From an uncultured Candidatus Nitrosopumilus sp. (GTDB taxonomy: Archaea > Thermoproteota > Nitrososphaeria > Nitrososphaerales > Nitrosopumilaceae): a DNA stretch of 60,477 nucleotides. How positions within the stretch are numbered: position 1 is the first letter of the stretch; each line of letters opens with the position of its first letter. Below, one piece after another: positions 51,211 through 59,428 of the stretch. The DNA lies in assembly GCA_905616385.1 (NCBI GenBank), contig CAJQSS010000005.1, positions 1 to 60,477 on the forward strand, given 5' to 3'. The translations under genes were made by a program, and so were the position numbers. The notes beneath the pieces were generated by a model that saw only the letters and a program-made list of their open reading frames with translations, made no database searches and was not told where the DNA came from.

Positions 51211-51443
51211 TATACAATTCTCAAAAGTAAGATTAGAGTTAAGAAGTTTTACCAGAAATCCATCATTACATCAAACAACCTGATGACTAGGAAGCAATTA
51301 ATTTCATAAATATCATGTACAGTTGAGAATGCTATTGAAACCAATAATAATTGTTGGAATTAGAAAAATAAAATATCTATAGAAAATTAGGCGTGAAATT
51401 TTGACAATACGTCAGTATATACCAGTAAGAATCATGAGACGGT

Positions 51444-51596
51444 ATGTTCAAAAAAATAATTTCAAAATTAAGTTTTGGTTCTTGTAAAACTAAAACCACC
51501 AACGATATAGACGCATGTAAAGAATTTGAAATAAAACATGAAGGTAAAGATGAGTGTTGTTCAACTGAAATAAAACATGAAGGTAAAAGTGAATAA
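51444..51596 (+). CDS. 50-aa Cys-containing microprotein with internal repeat
   Basis: 50 codons (start MFKKIISKLSFGSCKTKTT). Two copies of EIKHEGK, encoded by a 22-bp exact direct repeat (51527-51548 and 51566-51587), flank a CC pair. First of three short Cys-rich frames in a row, the next begins 1 bp after its stop. Function unknown. Confidence 0.5.
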   Translation: MFKKIISKLSFGSCKTKTTNDIDACKEFEIKHEGKDECCSTEIKHEGKSE

Positions 51597-51597
51597 A

Positions 51598-51705
51598 ATG
51601 AATTACAAATGTAGTGATTGTAGTTTCAAATGGAGTGGAAATTCAGATACTTTTGAGAAAGTGATTATTCATGAAAGAATACATGCAAAAGGAGATGCAG
51701 ATTAA
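51598..51705 (+). CDS. C2H2 zinc-finger microprotein (35 aa)
   Basis: 35 codons (start MNYKCSDCSFKWSGNSDTF). CSDC, then two His (IIHERIHAK) spaced as in a C2H2 finger. Its TAA overlaps the ATG of the next frame (TAATG), a sign of translational coupling. Likely nucleic-acid or metal binding. Confidence 0.6.
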   Translation: MNYKCSDCSFKWSGNSDTFEKVIIHERIHAKGDAD

Positions 51706-51800
51706 TGGTTGTATGTACAAAATGTTCAGACACATATCATGATCAATGTATGGGTAAAGCTGGAATGTTTGATTGCACCTGTAAAATTTGTAAAAAATAA
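51705..51800 (+). CDS. 31-aa Cys-rich microprotein
   Basis: 31 codons (MVVCTKCSDTYHDQCMGKAG...). Seven-residue spaced Cys/His (CTKC, H, C, CTC, C) resembles a treble-clef or PHD-like fragment. Overlaps the previous stop by one base. With its two upstream neighbours it forms a mini-operon of Cys-rich peptides. Confidence 0.55.
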   Translation: MVVCTKCSDTYHDQCMGKAGMFDCTCKICKK

Positions 51801-51917
51801 TTCCCACCCTAACTTTACAATCTGTAAAATAAAAGCTCTTTTTTAAAATCAGAATTATTTTTGGGAAATCTTAGATGAGAATGAGCCTAAAGTTGTTTAA
51901 GTAAACTGACTAACTCT

Positions 51918-53159
51918 CTACCAGCTGTTGGCATATTTTACTTGTTGAGGAGTTAATTTATCAATTTTAACATCCATGGCTTTCAATGCATCAAATGCAA
52001 TCTGAATATCAATTTCTTTAGGAACATCAATAATTTTATTTTCCATTTTTTTGTGGTTTTTGAGAATATACATTACAGACAAAAGTTGGTTTGAAAATGA
52101 CTGAGCCATAACCTCTGGCGGATGCCCTTCTGCAGATACTAAGTTAGCAAGACGACCTTGGCCAATCAAGTAAACTTTTTTGCCATTTTTCAAAGTACAT
52201 TCATCAAGTGTAGGTCTGACTTCTTTAACAGATTTTGATTTTTTTAGTAAGAATTCAGCATCAATTTCAACATCAAAGTGACCAACATTACCCATAATTG
52301 CACCATCTTTCATTTTTAAAATATGCTCCTTTCGAATTACACTAGTCATTCCAGTACATGTGACAAACATATCACCAATTTTTGCTGCTTGTGACATTGG
52401 CATTACCTCAAATCCATCCATGTGAGCTTCAAGTGCTTTTACTGGATCAACCTCAGTTACAATTACTTTAGAGCCCATTCCATTAAATCTTGATGCGACA
52501 CCACGTCCAACCCAACCATATCCTACCACTACAACACGTTTTGATGCCATAAGTAAATTCATTGCACGCAAATAACCATCAATAGTACTTTGCCCAGTAC
52601 CATATCTATTATCAAACATATGCTTGGTATAGGCCTCATTAACCAAAATAACAGGATAGCGTAATTTACCTTGATTTTCTACGGCTCTAATTCTAGTCAC
52701 ACCAGCAGTAGTTTCTTCTGTTGCACCCAGAATTTCCATATCTTTGAATCGCTTATCAAAATGTGCTTTGATATTCATATCTGCACCATCGTCAGTTAGA
52801 ATCGTTGGTTTGTGTTTGAGTACTTGATCAATAGACCAATCATAGTCTTTAACAGATTGTCCATGCCATGCATAAACATTGATTCCTTCAGATGCCAAAA
52901 ATGCGGCAATATTGTCTTGAGTGGTTAAAGGATTACCGCCACAAACTGCAACTGTTGCACCTAATTCTTTAGCACCAATAAGTAAAACAGAAGTCTCTTT
53001 TGTAACGTGTAGGCAAAAACCAATAGTAATTCCCTTGAGGGGTTTTGATTTTTTTAATCGATTAATTGTATTATCTAAAATTTGCATATGAGATCTAGCC
53101 CATTCATAGGAAAGTTTACCCTCTTTGATTAATTTTGAACTAGATTTTACTTTACTCAA
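51918..53159 (-). CDS. ahcY: S-adenosylhomocysteine hydrolase
   Basis: 413 aa. NAD-binding VVVGYGWVGRGVASRF, substrate residues in TDDGADMN, EETTAGVTRIRAV, and KRVVVVGYG. The C-terminus lacks the ~40-residue insertion seen in many bacteria, as in other archaea. It removes SAH, the by-product of methylation. Divergent from the Rieske gene, sharing a short promoter region. Confidence 0.97.
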   Translation of the reverse strand: MSKVKSSSKLIKEGKLSYEWARSHMQILDNTINRLKKSKPLKGITIGFCLHVTKETSVLLIGAKELGATVAVCGGNPLTTQDNIAAFLASEGINVYAWHGQSVKDYDWSIDQVLKHKPTILTDDGADMNIKAHFDKRFKDMEILGATEETTAGVTRIRAVENQGKLRYPVILVNEAYTKHMFDNRYGTGQSTIDGYLRAMNLLMASKRVVVVGYGWVGRGVASRFNGMGSKVIVTEVDPVKALEAHMDGFEVMPMSQAAKIGDMFVTCTGMTSVIRKEHILKMKDGAIMGNVGHFDVEIDAEFLLKKSKSVKEVRPTLDECTLKNGKKVYLIGQGRLANLVSAEGHPPEVMAQSFSNQLLSVMYILKNHKKMENKIIDVPKEIDIQIAFDALKAMDVKIDKLTPQQVKYANSW

Positions 53160-53234
53160 TAAGCAAAATCCAGATAGGGGGTATAAAATACTATCATGCG
53201 AATGTAAATAAATGACAAATATTTCAATAAACCC

Positions 53235-53537
53235 ATGGCATGGAAAAAAATTGCAGAAAAAGGCGAAGTATCATCAGGAAAAGGTAAAGCATTCAAAATA
53301 GACGGAAAACAAATTGCAGTTTTTAATCAGGATGGGTATCATGCTATAGATGATCTTTGTGTTCATCAAGATGGGTCAATTGCACCAGGAAAATTAGAAG
53401 GCGATATAGTAGAATGTCCATTGCATTTTTGGAAATACAATATTAAAACAGGGCAACTTGTAGATTACCTTAAAGATGTCAAACTAGAAACATATTCAGT
53501 CCAGTCAAGAGATGATGGACTTTATGTCGATATTTAA
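53235..53537 (+). CDS. Rieske [2Fe-2S] ferredoxin
   Basis: 100 aa. Cluster ligands CVHQDG (C-x-H) and CPLHFWKYN (C-x2-H), the soluble-ferredoxin type that passes electrons to oxygenases or other acceptors. No membrane anchor. A partner oxygenase is not in the window. AOA carry several such small Rieske proteins. Confidence 0.93.
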   Translation: MAWKKIAEKGEVSSGKGKAFKIDGKQIAVFNQDGYHAIDDLCVHQDGSIAPGKLEGDIVECPLHFWKYNIKTGQLVDYLKDVKLETYSVQSRDDGLYVDI

Positions 53538-53685
53538 AAATAATTTAAATTAAAAAATTTAATTTTAAGTATAATTTTTATTCTTACATATTTTTTGTTA
53601 ACAGAATAACATTCTCAGGGCTTCAAAAACCTCACCAATACTTTCAACCCTCATGCTTAAGACAGGAAAGCATCGAGTTTAGAAT

Positions 53686-53826
53686 CTAATCTTTAGTGTT
53701 AATGTGTTCTCTAATCTTGTCTTCTAATCTGGCTATTTCTGCAAGTCGCTTTTTTTCTAATTCTTTAGAAAGTTTCACTTTTTCCAATTCTTCTTTTTTC
53801 TCATCTTTCCAATTACTATCAAACAT
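53686..53826 (-). CDS. 46-aa coiled-coil microprotein
   Basis: 46 codons (start MFDSNWKDEKKEELEKVKLS), all helical, Lys/Glu rich, suggesting a coiled coil. Complete ATG/TAG. Function unknown. Lies in the gap between the Rieske gene and nadE. Confidence 0.5.
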   Translation of the reverse strand: MFDSNWKDEKKEELEKVKLSKELEKKRLAEIARLEDKIREHINTKD

Positions 53827-53958
53827 AATGTTCATCAAAAAGACATGTTAGATTAAGTTTCTACGCGAAACTATCATTCAATGATAATAAGAAGTGCCTG
53901 TTTATCTAACAAAAGGGTTAACTAAATTTTTATTCTAAGATGTTTTTTAAAGAAATCA

Positions 53959-54750
53959 TTGAATCAAGATATTGTAAATGCAATAATTAATCAAAATTAT
54001 GCATCCATTACAGATAAAATTGAAAAATTCATAGAAAATGAAATTGAAAAAAATCAAGCAAAAGGAATCATTTTAGGATTAAGTGGAGGAATAGACTCAG
54101 CAGTATTAGCATACATTTGTAAAAGAAATCTAAAGGAAAAAACACTTGCAATAATAATGCCAGATACCACAATTACTCCAAGTATTGAAACTGAGGATGC
54201 AATGAAAATAATTTCGTTAACAGGAATTGAACATAAACTAATTGACATCAAACCAATTGTAAATGAATATTCAATGTATTTAGAACCAAATGAAAAAGCT
54301 AAAGGAAATTTAAGAGCAAGAGTTAGAACCAATATACTATATTATTATGCAAATATCAAAAATTATTTAGTTTTAGGATCAAGTGATAAAAGTGAATATC
54401 TAATAGGATATTTTACTAAATTTGGAGATGGTGCATCAGATTTAACACCAATTAGTTCATTATACAAATTACAAGTAAGAGAAATTGCTAAACATTTAGA
54501 AATTCCAGAAAACATAATATCAAAAAAGAGTAGCCCACATCTTTGGAAAGATCATGAAGCAGAAAAGGAGTTAGGAATACAGTATGAAGAAGTTGATTCG
54601 ATATTGTACTGTCTATTTGAGAAAAAACTTTCAGTTGAGGAAACAATTGAAATTACCAAAATAGAGAAAGAAATAGTTGAAAAAATTTATGAATTAAACA
54701 TAAACAGTGAACATAAAAGATTACAAGCACAAAAAATAGATAATGAGTAA
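53959..54750 (+). CDS. nadE: NAD+ synthetase (ammonia-dependent)
   Basis: 263 aa, TTG start. PP-loop GLSGGIDSAVLAYI (about residues 40-53) binds ATP; GSSDKSEYLIGYFTKFGDGASDLTPI is the deamido-NAD region. No N-terminal nitrilase domain, so it uses free ammonia, which suits an ammonia oxidiser. Overlaps cysS by 8 bp. Confidence 0.96.
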   Translation: MNQDIVNAIINQNYASITDKIEKFIENEIEKNQAKGIILGLSGGIDSAVLAYICKRNLKEKTLAIIMPDTTITPSIETEDAMKIISLTGIEHKLIDIKPIVNEYSMYLEPNEKAKGNLRARVRTNILYYYANIKNYLVLGSSDKSEYLIGYFTKFGDGASDLTPISSLYKLQVREIAKHLEIPENIISKKSSPHLWKDHEAEKELGIQYEEVDSILYCLFEKKLSVEETIEITKIEKEIVEKIYELNINSEHKRLQAQKIDNE

Positions 54751-56140
54751 GATGAATCTACAAGATACTCTATCTAACAGCGAACAAAAGTTAGATGTTT
54801 CAAAAAAAATCAAAATTTACCTATGTGGAGTTACAGTATATGATGAATCACATATAGGACATGCAAGAACAATCATAGTTTTTGATGTTTTAAGAAAATA
54901 TTTGGAGAGTAAAAAAGTAGAAATTGAATTTATTCAAAATTTCACAGATGTAGATGATAAAATCATAAATCGTGCAGCAACAGAAAATGTATCTACAGAA
55001 GAAATTAGTAGTAAATACATTAAAAATTATTTTAGAGATTTTGACGGATTAAACATCAAACGTGCAACAAATTATCCTAAAGCAACAGAACACATAGATG
55101 ATATCATAAAATTTGTGGAGAAATTAATTGAAAAAGAAATTGCGTATGTTTCAAAAAATGGAGTATATTTTTCAGTTTCAAAATTTCCAGAGTATGGAAA
55201 ATTATCAAAAAAGAAAATAGATGAATTACAATCAGGTTCAAGAGTACAAATTGATGAAACAAAAAAGGATCCACTAGATTTTGCAGTCTGGAAATTTTCA
55301 GATACAAACCCCATATGGGAAAGCCCTTGGGGAAAAGGAAGGCCAGGATGGCATATAGAATGTTCTGCAATGAGTATAAAGTATCTAGGAGAAAATTTTG
55401 ACATTCATGGTGGAGGAAGGGATTTAATTTTTCCACATCATGAAAATGAAATAGCTCAATCAGAATCACATACAGGTAAGCAATTTGCAAAAATTTGGAT
55501 GCATGTAGGAATGGTAACAATAACTGGAGAAAAAATGTCAAAATCATTAGGAAATACAAAATCAGTAAAACAAGTGTTAGAAAATTGGGGTCCAAACATA
55601 ATTAGATTATTTTGTTTATCTGGACACTACTCCAAAGTGATAGATTACTCAGAAAAAATGCTGAAAGAAAATCTTACAAAATGGAGACAAGTTGAAACAT
55701 GTTATTTTGAATTAATTCATGCAAATAATGAAAATCAGGAAAACATATCAGAAGATATCAAAAAAATAGGCATAGAATTTGATAAATCACTAGAGAGTGA
55801 TTTCAACACACATCTAGCTCTATCTGCATTTTTTCAATTAGTAAAAGAAACAAACAGATTGGCAGCAGAAGAAAAATTAGGAAAAGAAAATGCAATAATA
55901 ATTAAAAAAGAATTTGAAAGAATGACAAATATTTTAGGATTAACTGTTCCAGAAATGAACCAAAATGAAAAACATGAAATAGATAATTTAATTTTAAATA
56001 GAGAAAAAATGAGAAAAGAAAAACAATTTGAAAAAGCAGATAAAATTCGAGATGAATTAAATGAAATGAACATAGAATTAATTGATCATAAAGAAAGAAC
56101 AATTTGGATGAAAAAGGAAAAAATAAAATCAGAAAAATAA
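54743..56140 (+). CDS. cysS: Cysteinyl-tRNA synthetase
   Basis: 465 aa. HIGH motif SHIGHARTI, KMSKS motif EKMSKSLGNT, zinc ligands Cys in YLCGVTVYD, Cys and His in WHIECSAMS and HHENEIAQSES. C-terminal anticodon-binding helical bundle. Class I synthetase. Start ATG at 54743 overlaps nadE; a second ATG at 54752 is possible. Confidence 0.97.
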   Translation: MSKMNLQDTLSNSEQKLDVSKKIKIYLCGVTVYDESHIGHARTIIVFDVLRKYLESKKVEIEFIQNFTDVDDKIINRAATENVSTEEISSKYIKNYFRDFDGLNIKRATNYPKATEHIDDIIKFVEKLIEKEIAYVSKNGVYFSVSKFPEYGKLSKKKIDELQSGSRVQIDETKKDPLDFAVWKFSDTNPIWESPWGKGRPGWHIECSAMSIKYLGENFDIHGGGRDLIFPHHENEIAQSESHTGKQFAKIWMHVGMVTITGEKMSKSLGNTKSVKQVLENWGPNIIRLFCLSGHYSKVIDYSEKMLKENLTKWRQVETCYFELIHANNENQENISEDIKKIGIEFDKSLESDFNTHLALSAFFQLVKETNRLAAEEKLGKENAIIIKKEFERMTNILGLTVPEMNQNEKHEIDNLILNREKMRKEKQFEKADKIRDELNEMNIELIDHKERTIWMKKEKIKSEK

Positions 56141-56231
56141 AAATAATTTTATGCGTAAAAAAATTAGGCGACTCTAATTAGTCAAGTCTAATTTTAATAG
56201 CGTTTAATAGAATTAAAAAATAGTATAATGT

Positions 56232-56510
56232 ATGAATCCATGGGCTAAATTTTGGAATTGGTATGAAAATAAAATATTAGGAAGTATTATGATTATTGCA
56301 GTAATACAATTTATTCAAATACCACATATGGTATGGAATGCAGATATTATGCTTGAAGCAGGAATTGTTTCAAGAGTACATCCAATAATTGATTGGTTTC
56401 TATATGGAGTAGATTTAATTGAAATAGTTTCAATTATCAATGTTGGAATGATTATGTTTAGTTTAATTAAAAAAAGACGTGCAGATAAAAAACAAGCTAA
56501 AAAAGCCTAA
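56232..56510 (+). CDS. Membrane hypothetical protein
   Basis: 92 aa with an N-terminal aromatic stretch (NPWAKFWNWYENK), a hydrophobic helix (ILGSIMIIAVIQFIQIPHMVW), a second span (WFLYGVDLIEIVSIINVGMIMFSL) and a Lys/Arg-rich tail. No family recognised. Convergent with mscS, overlapping by 4 bp. Confidence 0.65.
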   Translation: MNPWAKFWNWYENKILGSIMIIAVIQFIQIPHMVWNADIMLEAGIVSRVHPIIDWFLYGVDLIEIVSIINVGMIMFSLIKKRRADKKQAKKA

Positions 56511-57331
56511 TCTTTTCCAGTCCAAATTACTCTTTGTGGGAAAGGAATTTCAATTCCAGATTTATCTAGAGCACGCTTAAGAATGGTTAAAAGAATAGGT
56601 TGAGCTTGACTCCAATCATCTCTAGGATGCCAAACAAAGACGTGAATGTTAACACTAGAATCACCTAATTCTTCTATTCGAAATTCAGGTTCAGGAATTT
56701 GAAGAACAAATGGCATAGTTTGTAGAATCTCATTTTTCATTACTAAAATTGCATGATCTATATCAGATTCATATGAAATTCCAACAGTTACATCCGCACG
56801 CCTAACAGTGGAGGTAGTAAGAGAACGAATATTAGATGTGAAAAATTTTTCATTTGGAATTCTAGTTACAGTACCGTCAAATCTTCTAACCTTACTAGAA
56901 AAAGTTCCAATATCAAGCAGAGTTCCAGTAATTCCCATATCAGGTAGTTCAATAGTATCGCCATGTTTTGCAGGCTTTTCAACAATTAAGAAAACACCAG
57001 AAATTAAATTGGAAACAACAGATTGTGTTGCAAAACCAATCACTACAGCAAATATTCCACCTGCAACCATAATTCCAGATAAATCAATTCCTTGACTTGA
57101 TGTAAATCCCAAAAAGGAAATTATTAAAATACCAAAATAAATTAATTTACTAATGTTTTTAGCAGTATCTTGGGGTAATGATGGTGCATAATATTTATGA
57201 AATAATAATTTTGCAATTTTTGCAATGATTACACCACCTGCCATAATAATACCACCAACCAATAAAGAGAGAACAGTTAATTCACCAACAATTTGCATTT
57301 CAGATAGACTCTGAAGAAGTTCTAATACCAT
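56507..57331 (-). CDS. mscS: MscS-family mechanosensitive channel
   Basis: 274 aa. Three N-terminal spans, then the pore-lining TM3 and beta domain motif AVVIGFATQSVVSNLISGVFLIVEKPAKHGDTIEL (about residues 90-125). It relieves osmotic pressure. The start overlaps the DUF432 stop by 1 bp (TAATG), forming a two-gene operon. Confidence 0.93.
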   Translation of the reverse strand: MVLELLQSLSEMQIVGELTVLSLLVGGIIMAGGVIIAKIAKLLFHKYYAPSLPQDTAKNISKLIYFGILIISFLGFTSSQGIDLSGIMVAGGIFAVVIGFATQSVVSNLISGVFLIVEKPAKHGDTIELPDMGITGTLLDIGTFSSKVRRFDGTVTRIPNEKFFTSNIRSLTTSTVRRADVTVGISYESDIDHAILVMKNEILQTMPFVLQIPEPEFRIEELGDSSVNIHVFVWHPRDDWSQAQPILLTILKRALDKSGIEIPFPQRVIWTGKD

Positions 57332-58092
57332 TATTCTAAATCCATCTCCATAGGAGTACTAGATACTTTATCTTCCCAAGTTGGAGACATAGTCCAATCA
57401 ATTTCAAGAGGAGTAGGTTTAACATCAGCAATATTTACAGCTGCACGCTTTTTCATGGTTATTTTTATTCCCTCAAGAATAGTTTTAGAATCTTGATAAT
57501 ACAATGCATTATCAGTAATTGGAAAAATTACTTTGCTAATTGTCTGCCCAAAAGATAAAGTGTTTTCAACAACAATTTGCATCACCCCTTCAACATAAGA
57601 ATTGGAATCATCATAACCAGTAGCTAGCGATACTTGAGCATATTTACATAAAGTTCCAGTATCGGGGGAGCCATACAAGCCAAATCGAGAATTCAAAGGG
57701 TTGCAAGTAATCCAATCAAGGGAATCATAATTTGAATCATGAATTAAAAAAATACCAATTTCAATAGGACAGTGAATAAAAATACTGGCAGCAGAATTTT
57801 TGCTAAGATAGATTTCCTTATCAAATTTTAAGAAAACATGGTTTGTTCGTCTTGCAGGATAATTGAGAGGTCTAATTGGAGCCAATTCAATTTTAAGATC
57901 ATTAGATTTTACAGGTATGATTTTTTCAACTATTTTCCCTTCAGAGTTTTCTCGAAAGTAAGAAAAAGCATTGTCACTTATTCTTTGAAATTTAATTGAA
58001 ACATTTGGAAGAGATAATTCAAGATCATCACCTAAATCATATATTCCATAATTTGAAAAAATATTTTTAGAATCATCACTCATTGCATTCAT
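57331..58092 (-). CDS. DUF432 domain protein
   Basis: 253 aa. The DUF432 archaeal family is recognised by NYGIYDLGDDLELSLPNVSIKFQRI, IRPLNYPARRTNHVFLKFDKEIYL and IFIHCPIEIGIFLI. Beta-rich, no spans, cytoplasmic. Coupled to mscS; in other archaea DUF432 is often beside an MscS gene (family knowledge). Suggests a regulatory or assembly partner. Confidence 0.85.
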   Translation of the reverse strand: MNAMSDDSKNIFSNYGIYDLGDDLELSLPNVSIKFQRISDNAFSYFRENSEGKIVEKIIPVKSNDLKIELAPIRPLNYPARRTNHVFLKFDKEIYLSKNSAASIFIHCPIEIGIFLIHDSNYDSLDWITCNPLNSRFGLYGSPDTGTLCKYAQVSLATGYDDSNSYVEGVMQIVVENTLSFGQTISKVIFPITDNALYYQDSKTILEGIKITMKKRAAVNIADVKPTPLEIDWTMSPTWEDKVSSTPMEMDLE

Positions 58093-58176
58093 TTCATTAT
58101 GGAAAAGTCGTCAATTTCCTTCATTTTAACAACTTTCATTGTCAAATGCATTAGAAATCATAGACAAGAAATTGGC

Positions 58177-58404
58177 CTAACTTCTAGTTCTCTTTTTTAT
58201 AGTTGCAATTTTCTTGGATGATCTAGATTCCTTTGCTTTTGAAGTTGATTTAGAAACTTTTCCTTCAGTTTTCATACTTTTCCCACTTCTTCTAGCAGCG
58301 CGAGATTGTTCTGCTCTTGTTTTTTGTTCTTTCTTTGTCTTTTCTTTTTCTTTTTCAGTTAACTTTGCTCGAACCACACAAAATGTAGATATTTTATCAT
58401 ACAT
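58177..58404 (-). CDS. Highly basic, Lys/Arg/Ser-rich protein
   Basis: 75 aa from the ATG at 58404 (MYDKISTFCVVRAKLTEKEK). The longer frame would overlap the BtuF-like gene further. About half of the residues are Lys, Arg, Ser or Glu; the tail (SKSTSKAKESRSSKKIATIKKRTRS) is probably disordered and nucleic-acid binding. Like the H1-like protein at 0.7 kb it may be a nucleoid or ribosome-associated factor. Confidence 0.65.
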   Translation of the reverse strand: MYDKISTFCVVRAKLTEKEKEKTKKEQKTRAEQSRAARRSGKSMKTEGKVSKSTSKAKESRSSKKIATIKKRTRS

Positions 58405-58414
58405 AAAGTAATTT

Positions 58415-59338
58415 TCAACAAATATGAAAAAAAGATCCTTGAGAAACAGGCAAATTAACAAATTTTTCAGATTGAATAATTTTTGCCAAAATTTCTAATC
58501 CCTCAACAGTCCGAATACTGGGTTTACTAAAGAAAGAATTTGCATCTACAGCAAAAATTTGATTATTTTTTACAGCATTTAGGGAATTCCAGGCAGAATT
58601 TTCCTTTAAAATTGAATTATATTCAGAGATTGTACGTTTAGTGTCAAATCCACATGGCATTAAAATAATGATATCAGGATCAGAATTCACAATCTCATTC
58701 ATATCCATACGTCGAGAATGCTCACCGGTTTTACTGATCAAATTAATCCCTCCAGCAAATTCAATCATTTCAGGAATCCAATGACCAGCAGTGAAAAAAG
58801 GTTCAATCCACTCTATTGCAAGAACTTTAGGTAGAATATTATTTTTTGAGTTTTTTATATTTTGAATTCTTTTTTCTAATCCAGTTACAATTTCTAAAGC
58901 TTTTTGATCTTGTTGTAAAATTTTTCCTAATTTTATGACAGACTGAATTATTTCATGAAGATTATGGGGATCCATGGAATACAATTCAGGTTTTTTTGGA
59001 AGAATTTCTAGCGCATTTTTAACTTGAGTAGTGTAAGCAGCACAAACCTCACAGGTTTCTTGGGAAATAATTAAATCAGGATTTGCATCTTTAAGATTTT
59101 TTTCATTTAATTGAAAAATATCTTTTCCTTCACTTAGCAGAGTACAAGTCAGGGTATTAATTTCATTACTAGTTAATTCATCAGAATTTATTACCGATGA
59201 AATTACTTGAGGTTTTAATTTTGCAGAATCAGGATATTTACATTCATGTGTGACTCCAAATAATTTATCCTCTACACCGAATTCATAAAGTAGTTCAGTA
59301 GCACTTGGTAAAAATGAAACAATTCGATCTACAACCAT
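58415..59338 (-). CDS. BtuF-like cobalamin-binding protein (periplasmic-binding fold)
   Basis: 307 aa. RIVSFLPSATELLYEFGVEDKLFGVTHECKYP is the start of the BtuF/FhuD-like (class III) fold. NPDLIISQETCEVCAAYTTQV follows, with SDPDIIILMPCGFD and a C-terminal lobe. It has no signal peptide visible, unlike true periplasmic BtuF, so it may act in the cytoplasm or be anchored via a partner. It fits the cobalamin demand of the mutase in this window. Confidence 0.85.
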   Translation of the reverse strand: MVVDRIVSFLPSATELLYEFGVEDKLFGVTHECKYPDSAKLKPQVISSVINSDELTSNEINTLTCTLLSEGKDIFQLNEKNLKDANPDLIISQETCEVCAAYTTQVKNALEILPKKPELYSMDPHNLHEIIQSVIKLGKILQQDQKALEIVTGLEKRIQNIKNSKNNILPKVLAIEWIEPFFTAGHWIPEMIEFAGGINLISKTGEHSRRMDMNEIVNSDPDIIILMPCGFDTKRTISEYNSILKENSAWNSLNAVKNNQIFAVDANSFFSKPSIRTVEGLEILAKIIQSEKFVNLPVSQGSFFHIC

Positions 59339-59428
59339 ATTTTGAAATAAAGATTACAAACTTTAAAGATTACACAACTGTTTTGAAAATTAGTCAACTT
59401 AATAGGCTTATTTTAGGCATAAATAACA

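Noticed and set aside
53600-53680. Segment with TTTTGAAGCCC (minus strand) like the 3' end of sRNA copy 2, and a 6-bp hairpin at 53653-53673
   Set aside because: No C or C' box at the right distance; an 11-base match alone is insufficient for a third C/D sRNA.
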